DNA of 13,466 nucleotides from an uncultured Oribacterium sp. (lineage in GTDB: Bacteria; Bacillota; Clostridia; Lachnospirales; Lachnospiraceae): the NCBI GenBank assembly GCA_900770445.1, contig CAAGKO010000076.1, forward strand, positions 1 to 13,466, written 5' to 3'. The position numbers were made by a program, and so were the translations under genes. Positions 1 through 5,326 of this stretch are shown piece by piece (within the stretch, counting starts at the first letter, position 1; every line of letters starts with the position of its first letter). The notes beneath the pieces were generated by a model that made no database searches, was not told where the DNA came from, and was given only the letters and a program-made list of their open reading frames with translations.

Positions 1-207
1 TAGGCCCTCTGCAATCACTGAGTTTTCTTTATGAAAACTCAGCGATGCAGAGGGGGCTAAGGAAAAAAGAACCAAGTGCCGCTAAGGGGACCCGGCTTGA
101 TTTCACACGGTCTCTACGTATGGCCTTCGTTGCCGCCCCTCCGGCCTGGCTTCTAAATTCACTTCGTTTCGATTCCTGAGTATCAAAGCGCTAAATCTGA
201 ACTGAAG
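1..207 (-). repeat. Long inverted-repeat element, copy 1 (cut by window edge)
   Basis: Read on the minus strand, this stretch matches the left arm, loop and start of the right arm of the elements at 3799-4080 and 7932-8160. Shared blocks include CCGGAGGGGCGGCAACG, the CATACGTAGAGACCGTGTGAAATC block, the AGCGGCACTTGGT block and the central hairpin around 16-46. It lies in the opposite orientation to the other copies, and its right arm is outside the window. The outer flank, AGTTCAGATTTAGC near 191-206 on the minus strand, resembles the outer end of copy 2 but carries extra sequence before the stem begins near 146. No gene is seen in 1-239. The element begins about 33 bp after the stop codon of the HypF-like gene. 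Confidence 0.75.
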
Positions 208-239
208 CAAGAATCTTTAACAAAAAAGATTGTAAACAT

Positions 240-1829
240 TTATTTGAAATGATTTCTAAGACATCCGGACTGCAGGAATTTACCAGCCAGAACCGTGTTC
301 TTTTCATTACAGTATTGAGTAAACATCGTCGCGAGGGCGTCGAGGAGGAACCAGGCGAGGAGGCGGCTGTTGTCGTCGGCACAGCCGCAGTCCGGGTGCT
401 TCCGGTTCAGCGGGTGGTCGTAGTTCCGTTTTCCGAGGCTCGTGAGGTAGCGGATGCGTTCGTCGGTGAGGAGGCGGATCAGCTGCTCGGTGTGGAGGAT
501 GTCCGGACGGTCGTCGGCGCTGGTTTCGCTGAAGGCGTCGTCGTCGGTGTCTTCCCAGAGGTCGCCCGGCTCGAGGGTCGGGTCCTCCATCTCGTCGGCG
601 GTCGCGATCAGCTTCTCGAGCTTCGCATACAGCGCGTCGATCTGCGACTTGAATTTCCCACGCAGAACGATGGCTCGCTCATTGCGCTCCGTGCTTGCAC
701 GGTTTTCACATCGTACAGCAGGCTCGTCCTCGTTTGTAAGACTCGCTGCATTTTCAGCAGTCTTATCTGGGGAGCTCGTTCCCTTCTGTTCACCCTCGTA
801 AACTGACTGCTGCTCAAACGCTTCCGCGGCTTCGGTCAATGCTTCCATCGGGGTTCGGCCCGTGGGAGTGCTGATGCGCTGGAAGCCGAGGATGGCAGCG
901 GCGGCGTCGAAGAGGCCGCTCGCCGCGGTGGAGCGAGTCGTGTTTTTATTCCGGTCCTGGGCGATATACTGGGCGCGGGCGTCGTTCAGGCTGCAGAGGT
1001 CGAGGAGGTGGACCTTCTCGGAGGCCTCCTGCTTCGCGACGAAGTCACGGATGGCTTCGTCTTCGTTATGGGACATGCGCGCGAGGTCATAGAGCATCGA
1101 TACCGCAGTCTGCCATGGCGTCGAGCTGTGGAGTTCCATGTTTGTGCCGATCAGCTGGTAAGGATGGATCGACGCGAGGCGGGTGAAGCCTTCGCCGGAG
1201 ATTTCGAGGATCTCGCCGCCCCAGAGCGTGCCGTCGGAGCCGTAGCTCTGATCATCGAGGCAGATGCCGAGCACGGCGTCATGGGTTTCCGGAGCTGTTC
1301 CTGTTTCGGATGCGATTTGAGTTTCCGACTGTGCAGGGCTGTGCGACGCTGTATGCATCGTATCTGCCTCTGCGTTCATCTGTCCATCCGCACAACGCGA
1401 TGAAGTCCTCGTTGCATCGGACTGCAAACGTGCGTCCTTCGCGTCGAGGATCGCGCGGTGGCACTTCTGCATCCGCAGCATCGGAACCTGATAGTGGTCC
1501 GAAAGGACTTCGGCGGCGTAGGTCGTTGGGAACTTCGGGTAGAGGTCGCAGGCGATGCGGTCCGGCTGCTCCTCTCTCGCATCGAGGGTCGCGATGACCT
1601 GTGCAGCGAGGCGCTCCCCGAGCTGCTGCGGCGTTTCGAGACCCATGGCTATTGAATTAAACTTAAAGTGCTCGCTGGCAGCTGCATCGGCGTTTTCAGC
1701 ATCACTCATCGGTTCATACCGGAGGACATATCCCTCGCTGACATCCGCTCCGAGGGAGACGGTGATCCGCCTGTTTCCGCTGTTTCCTCTGATTCCTCTG
1801 TTTTCTTCTACTTCTCTGATTCTCGTCAT
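240..1829 (-). CDS. HypF/Kae1-like carbamoyltransferase-domain protein, degenerate and C-terminally truncated
   Basis: This resembles the C-terminal Kae1-like domain of the hydrogenase maturation carbamoyltransferase HypF, without the acylphosphatase, zinc-finger and YrdC parts. Numbering is from the 1829 start (529 aa). Matches are 'ACDLYPKFPTTYA' (HypF DLHPDYLSTRYA) near 93-105, 'DDQSYGSDGTLWGGE' (DGTGYGTDGTIWGGE) near 192-206, 'STAASGLFDAAAAILG' near 300-315, and 'LAGKFLQSGCL' in place of LSGGVFQNRLL near 514-524. Where HypF has HHHAH, this protein has KCHRA, so both metal-binding histidines appear lost. The stop comes a few residues after the degenerate SGGVFQN segment, where HypF would continue with its NDGG loop. 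Low-complexity Ser/Thr/Ala/Glu insertions lie near 133-184 and 342-388. A start at 1853 is also open, but that ATG lies inside a dyad repeat and has no Shine-Dalgarno sequence. Hydrogenase maturation function is doubtful; this may be a pseudo-enzyme or a decaying gene. Confidence 0.65.
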   Translation of the reverse strand: MTRIREVEENRGIRGNSGNRRITVSLGADVSEGYVLRYEPMSDAENADAAASEHFKFNSIAMGLETPQQLGERLAAQVIATLDAREEQPDRIACDLYPKFPTTYAAEVLSDHYQVPMLRMQKCHRAILDAKDARLQSDATRTSSRCADGQMNAEADTMHTASHSPAQSETQIASETGTAPETHDAVLGICLDDQSYGSDGTLWGGEILEISGEGFTRLASIHPYQLIGTNMELHSSTPWQTAVSMLYDLARMSHNEDEAIRDFVAKQEASEKVHLLDLCSLNDARAQYIAQDRNKNTTRSTAASGLFDAAAAILGFQRISTPTGRTPMEALTEAAEAFEQQSVYEGEQKGTSSPDKTAENAASLTNEDEPAVRCENRASTERNERAIVLRGKFKSQIDALYAKLEKLIATADEMEDPTLEPGDLWEDTDDDAFSETSADDRPDILHTEQLIRLLTDERIRYLTSLGKRNYDHPLNRKHPDCGCADDNSRLLAWFLLDALATMFTQYCNEKNTVLAGKFLQSGCLRNHFK

Positions 1830-1838
1830 ATACTTCCA

Positions 1839-1845
1839 CTCTTTA
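1839..1845 (-). promoter_or_regulatory. Ribosome binding site favouring the 1829 start of the HypF-like gene
   Basis: TAAAGAG on the minus strand lies 9 nt before the ATG at 1827-1829 and differs from TAAGGAG by one base. The upstream ATG at 1851-1853 is preceded by GCTCACC, which is not purine-rich. Confidence 0.45.
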
Positions 1846-2005
1846 GCAGGCATGGTGAGCGCTTACATACTTCAACATGCCTACAGAAATGGACCTTTTT
1901 GCAGGTGAACTGTAGGCATGTTGAACCTGTTATATGCTTACCATGCCTAAAAAATTTTTTGAAATTGTAGGCATGGTGTGCATTTTCCTGCCTCATCATG
2001 CCTAC
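1846..2005. repeat. Array of three 39-bp dyad units (GTAGGCATG-N21-CATGCCTAC)
   Basis: Three units lie at 1846-1884, 1912-1950 and 1967-2005. Each has a left arm G(T/C)AGGCATG and a right arm CATGCCTA(C/A) separated by exactly 21 bp. Unit 2 is inverted relative to units 1 and 3: in a common orientation the units read GYAGGCATGGTRAGC-like at one end (GTGTGC in unit 3), and units 1 and 2 share TTCAACATGCCTAC at the other. As a result, 1871-1886 and 1910-1925 form a perfect 16-bp inverted repeat. The units can also pair with their neighbours: 1940-1949 with 1968-1977. The array fills the space between the DUF1846 terminator and the HypF-like gene and overlaps the alternative start of that gene. 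Half-sites 30 bp apart, near three helical turns, suit a protein-binding array, but hairpins in RNA are also possible. I do not recognise the motif. Confidence 0.75.
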
Positions 2006-2023
2006 GATTGATTTCAATGCTTA

Positions 2024-2061
2024 TAAAAAACTGTGCCGGACAGTCTGATCTGCCGGCACAG
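2024..2061 (-). terminator. Intrinsic terminator of the DUF1846 gene
   Basis: On the minus strand, CTGTGCCGG (2061-2053) pairs perfectly with CCGGCACAG (2039-2031) around a 13-nt loop, followed directly by TTTTTTAT. It lies about 80 bp after the DUF1846 stop. The bases between (2062-2141) hold nothing else I can identify. Confidence 0.9.
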
Positions 2062-2141
2062 GATTTCAAAATCACATATAAAGGATAGTTCGTGAATACC
2101 GTTTCTCACAGGATACCCTCGCGATCGTTACACTCCGCTGA

Positions 2142-3626
2142 TTACTTATGGAAGAGCTTCTTCGTCTGGTACTGCGGCTCACAGGTCACGTTGACGCCGA
2201 GCTTCTTAAAGGTGCTTTCGTCGACTTCCGAGAGGATGACGGAGCTGTGTACCTCACAGCCGCGGAGCTTCTCGAGCTGCTGCATCGCGGTCTCTGCGTT
2301 CGGGTCGTGGGTCGCGCAGATGGTGAGGGCGATGAGCATCTCATCGAGGTGGAGACGCGGATTGTGGTTGCCGAGGTGAGCGGTCTTCAGGTGCTGGATC
2401 GGCTCGATGATCTCCGGAGACATAAGGTTCACGGAATCATCGATACCGCCGAGAACCTTCAGGGCATTCAGGAGCATCGCGCTGACCGCGCCGAGGAGCG
2501 AGGAGGTCTTACCGGTGATGATGGTGCCGTCCGGGAGCTCGATGGCAGCTGCCGGGTCGCCGGTCAGCGCTGCCTTCTGCTTGGCCGCTGAAATCACCGG
2601 GCGGTCGTTCGTGGAGACATTGGCCTTCTCCATCAGAAGCTCGAGCTTATCGACGATCGACTGCGCGCCGTTGCCCTTGCGGAGATCGCAGAGCGCCGTG
2701 TAGTAGCGGCGGATGATCTCGAGACGGGAGGCATAGCAGCAGTTCTCGTCATTTTCGATGCAGTAGCCGGCCATGTTGACGCCCATGTCGGTCGGGGACT
2801 TGTACGGACTCTCGCCATAGATGCGCTGGAACATCGCGTTCAGGACAGGGAAGACCTCGACATCACGGTTGTAGTTGACCGTAGTCTTGCCATACGCCTC
2901 AAGGTGATACGGGTCGATCATGTTGACGTCGTTGAGATCGGCGGTCGCCGCCTCGTAGGCGAGGTTGACCGGATGGCTCAGCGGGATATTCCAGATCGGG
3001 AAGGTTTCGAACTTCGCGTAGCCGGCCTTGACGCCGTGCTTGTTCTCCTGGTAGAGCTGGCTGAGGCAGACGGCCATCTTTCCGGAACCCGGGCCCGGTG
3101 CGGTCACGACCACGAGGGAGCGGGTCGTTTCGATGTACTCGTTCTTACCGAAGCCGTCGTCACTGATGATGAGCGGCACGTTGCCCGGATAACCCGAAAT
3201 CGGATAATGACGGTAGACCTTTATGCCGAGGGACTCGAGCTTCTTCTGGTAAGCGATCGCACTCTCCTGTCCATCGAAGCGGGTAAGCACGACGGAGCCT
3301 ACATAGAGACCATAGCCGCGAAAGGCATCGATGAGACGCAGCACGTCCATGTCGTAGGTGATGCCGAGATCGCCGCGGACCTTGTTCTTCTCGATGTCGC
3401 CGGCATTGATGACGATCACGACCTCCGCGTCATCCTTCAGCTCACGCAGCATGCGGATCTTACTATCCGGCTGAAAGCCCGGAAGCACACGGGATGCATG
3501 GTAATCATCGAACAGCTTGCCGCCGAACTCAAGATAAAGCTTGCCGCCAAACTTCGAAATACGCTCACGGATATGCTCCGACTGCATCTTAAGGTACTTA
3601 TCGTTATCGAAACCCTGTTTAAACAT
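2142..3626 (-). CDS. DUF1846 family protein (UPF0371)
   Basis: This 494-residue protein is the full length expected of the DUF1846 (UPF0371) family, whose biochemical role I do not know to be settled. It opens with the family-like 'GFDNDKYLKMQSEHIRERI' and continues with 'KLYLEFGGKLFDDYHASRVLPGF'. A phosphate-binding-like loop, 'APGPGSGK', lies near residues 176-183, and the conserved-looking 'FPIWNIPLSHPVNLAYEAATADL' segment near 209-231. No signal peptide or membrane segment is seen, so it should be cytoplasmic. The start is supported by AGGGGAG about 8 nt upstream. It appears to be a single-gene unit, with a near-consensus promoter at 3728-3756 and its own terminator at 2024-2061. The long inverted-repeat element at 3799-4080 separates it from rsmH upstream. 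The family assignment is confident; the function is not known. Confidence 0.92.
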   Translation of the reverse strand: MFKQGFDNDKYLKMQSEHIRERISKFGGKLYLEFGGKLFDDYHASRVLPGFQPDSKIRMLRELKDDAEVVIVINAGDIEKNKVRGDLGITYDMDVLRLIDAFRGYGLYVGSVVLTRFDGQESAIAYQKKLESLGIKVYRHYPISGYPGNVPLIISDDGFGKNEYIETTRSLVVVTAPGPGSGKMAVCLSQLYQENKHGVKAGYAKFETFPIWNIPLSHPVNLAYEAATADLNDVNMIDPYHLEAYGKTTVNYNRDVEVFPVLNAMFQRIYGESPYKSPTDMGVNMAGYCIENDENCCYASRLEIIRRYYTALCDLRKGNGAQSIVDKLELLMEKANVSTNDRPVISAAKQKAALTGDPAAAIELPDGTIITGKTSSLLGAVSAMLLNALKVLGGIDDSVNLMSPEIIEPIQHLKTAHLGNHNPRLHLDEMLIALTICATHDPNAETAMQQLEKLRGCEVHSSVILSEVDESTFKKLGVNVTCEPQYQTKKLFHK

Positions 3627-3657
3627 CGTACTACTCCCCTGTTCTTCCCTGTTTCTC

Positions 3658-3675
3658 CGGTGCCACCTTGCACCG
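3658..3675 (-). other. Small leader hairpin before the DUF1846 gene
   Basis: CGGTGC (3675-3670 on the minus strand) pairs with GCACCG (3663-3658) around a 6-nt loop, inside the roughly 95-nt leader predicted from the promoter at 3728-3756. It contains GGTGGCACCG, which looks like part of a T-box, but the leader is too short for one. Its function is unknown. Confidence 0.4.
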
Positions 3676-3727
3676 ATCTGCCATTAAATTATTTGAATAA
3701 ATCTGAAATTATACAAAAGACTAAATA

Positions 3728-3756
3728 AGTATAAAAAAGTCGATTCGGCTTGTCAA
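3728..3756 (-). promoter_or_regulatory. Near-consensus sigma-A promoter for the DUF1846 gene
   Basis: On the minus strand, -35 TTGACA (3756-3751) is followed after exactly 17 bp by -10 TATACT (3733-3728), predicting a transcript start near 3721. A second -10-like TATAAT at 3713-3708 has no good -35 partner. Confidence 0.8.
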
Positions 3757-3798
3757 TTCATATTGAATCTGATACAGCCAGATACGACTCGGCAAAAG

Positions 3799-4080
3799 CC
3801 CGGAGGGACGGCAACTCTACAGTTCAGACGTAGCTAACTCAAGGCGTGTCTCGGCGGACGGCAGCCGGAAGCCATACGAAGAGACCGTGTAAAATCAAGC
3901 CGGGTCCCCTTAGCGGCACTTGGTACTTTTTCCTTAGCACCCTCTGCAACGCTGAGTTTTCATAAAGAAAACTCAGCGATTGCAGAGGGCCTAGTGCCGC
4001 TTAGGGTCCCCGGCTTAGATTTTACCGGTCTCGTAGTACTGTGCTTCCGGCTGCCGTCCGCTGAGCTACACTGCAATGAT
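3799..4080 (+). repeat. Long inverted-repeat element, copy 2 (longest complete copy)
   Basis: This is a nested imperfect palindrome. The outer stem pairs 3850-3872 with 4043-4065 at 22 of 23 positions. Inside it lie TAAAATC with GATTTTA, CACTAGGCCC-side and AGTGCCGCT/AGCGGCACT segments, CCCTCTGCA with TGCAGAGGG, and a central 11-bp stem GCTGAGTTTTC/GAAAACTCAGC with a 5-nt loop ATAAA (3961-3965). The left arm holds an unpaired stretch of roughly 20 nt (TTGGTACTTTTTCCTTAGCA) with no counterpart on the right. Further out, AGTTCAGACGTAGC at 3821-3834 and CTGCAATGAT at 4071-4080 are shared with copy 4. An extra CCCGGAGGGACGGCAAC at 3799-3815 matches the outer stem of copy 3. The right end lies 8 bp from the rsmH stop. 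There is no coding potential, no transposase and no obvious target-site duplication. Confidence 0.85.
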
Positions 4081-4087
4081 GTAAGAT

Positions 4088-5326
4088 TTACCTGATCGCC
4101 CAGCGGAGCTTCGTCGAGTGGGCCCGCGGGTTGATGAAACACTCTTCCTTTCCCGGGCGGATGACGTCACGGGAGACCTCGCGGTAGAGGCCGGCCTTCT
4201 GCATCTCCTTGAAGAACTTCTTCACGAGACGGTCCTCGCCACTGTGGAAGGTGAGGATGGCGACGCGGGCACCCGGATTCAGGCAGTCCGGCAGCTTCTC
4301 GAGGAAGTCGTAGAGGACCTCGAACTCACTGTTCACGTCGATGCGGAGTGCCTGAAAGACACGTTGGCAGGACTTCTTCACGGCCTCCTTCTGCTCCTTC
4401 TCCGGGAGGAAGCTGAGCGCCTTCGCGATGGTGTCACGGAGCTCCGTCGTCGTCTCAAACTTCATGCCCTTATGGAGACCGCGGTCGATTTCCTTCGCGA
4501 TACGCTCCGCGTACGGCTCATCGGAATTTTCGATGAACATGTTCACCATGTCATCATAGGACAGTGCACGCAGTCGCTCAGAAGCCGATTCGCCGGCTTC
4601 CGGATTGAGTCTCAGGTCCAGCGGGCCGTCGGTCTTATAGCTGAAGCCTCGCTCCGGATTATCGATCTGCATCGAGGAGACACCGAGATCGGCGAGCACG
4701 AAATCGAATTTATCGCCGTTCCCTGTGACCTGGTCAATGTCTCGGAAATTCATGTGACGGATGGTTAGTATGTCCTCGCCGTAGCCCTTCTCACGGAGCC
4801 GCTTCTCGGTCTTCGCCGACTCGATCGGATCGACATCGGTCGCGTAGAGGTGGCCCTGTCCATGGAGCTGCTCGAGCATCTTCTCCGTGTGTCCCCCGTA
4901 ACCGAGGGTGGCGTCCATACCGATCTCGCCCGGCTGAATCTTCAGCACATCGAGGATCTCCTTTACCATGATCGAAATGTGCATACCCGCCGGGGTCTTG
5001 CCCTTCTGGATGATCTTCTCGATGTCGTCCTGGTACTTCTCCGGGTTCAGCTCCTTATATTTTTCGTCGAAGCGTCGCGGATACTTCCCGCTGTAGCGCT
5101 TCCGGCGCTGGTGCTTCAACGGCTCTCCGCCCTCCGAAGCAGCCGCGTCCGACTGCAGGGTACCGGCAGCACCGATCGACTGCGCGCTGTTATCCTCTTG
5201 CGCGTCGTGCCGGATGTCGGCATTGCCCTCCGACTGTGCGGAGACATCTGCTGCCGCGTCGTGCTGGATGTCGGCATTGGCCTCCTGTGTATCGCTGGTC
5301 ATATGATTGCTTCTCTCATCTGTCAT
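4088..5326 (-). CDS. rsmH: RsmH-type 16S rRNA (cytosine1402-N4)-methyltransferase paralogue
   Basis: RsmH transfers a methyl group from S-adenosylmethionine to N4 of C1402 in 16S rRNA. Family signatures are the SAM-binding 'DATLGYGGHTEKML' (138-151), 'DLGVSSMQID' (213-222), 'RGFSYKTDGPLDLRLN' (226-241), 'FQALRIDVN' (324-332), 'LTFHSGEDRLVK' (358-369) and 'NPRAHSTKLRW' at the end. The usual partners of rsmH (mraZ, ftsL, other division genes) are absent. Together with 'GMHISIMVKEILD', this suggests the divergent second RsmH seen in Lachnospiraceae rather than the division-cluster copy; whether it methylates C1402 or another site is unproven. At 412 residues it is about 100 longer than usual: residues 1-70 are acidic low-complexity sequence containing an 18-residue tandem repeat, followed by the basic 'RRKRYSGKYPRRF'. 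Its ATG overlaps the TGA of the GGDEF-EAL gene (ATGA), implying coupled translation. A second ATG 8 codons in is possible. Confidence 0.9.
   Translation of the reverse strand: MTDERSNHMTSDTQEANADIQHDAAADVSAQSEGNADIRHDAQEDNSAQSIGAAGTLQSDAAASEGGEPLKHQRRKRYSGKYPRRFDEKYKELNPEKYQDDIEKIIQKGKTPAGMHISIMVKEILDVLKIQPGEIGMDATLGYGGHTEKMLEQLHGQGHLYATDVDPIESAKTEKRLREKGYGEDILTIRHMNFRDIDQVTGNGDKFDFVLADLGVSSMQIDNPERGFSYKTDGPLDLRLNPEAGESASERLRALSYDDMVNMFIENSDEPYAERIAKEIDRGLHKGMKFETTTELRDTIAKALSFLPEKEQKEAVKKSCQRVFQALRIDVNSEFEVLYDFLEKLPDCLNPGARVAILTFHSGEDRLVKKFFKEMQKAGLYREVSRDVIRPGKEECFINPRAHSTKLRWAIR
5171..5278 (-). repeat. 54-bp tandem duplication in the 5' part of rsmH
   Basis: Residues 17-34 (NADIQHDAAADVSAQSEG) and 35-52 (NADIRHDAQEDNSAQSIG) match at 12 of 18 positions. 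On the plus strand, GCGTCGTGC(C/T)GGATGTCGG recurs at 5202-5220 and 5256-5274, exactly 54 bp apart. This looks like an in-frame duplication within the low-complexity extension. Confidence 0.85.

Noticed and set aside
191..382. Frameshifted continuation of the HypF-like protein past its stop
   Set aside because: The other minus-strand frames below 240 give no match to the expected HypF C-terminus and soon run into repeat copy 1.
1846..2005. CRISPR array
   Set aside because: There are only three units, one of them inverted, with spacers of 27 and 16 bp and only the arms conserved; no cas genes are present.
3640..3680. T-box-like AAGGTGGCACCG in the leader of the DUF1846 gene
   Set aside because: The predicted leader is only about 95 nt, has no specifier stem or terminator/antiterminator pair, and DUF1846 is not an aminoacyl-tRNA or amino-acid gene.
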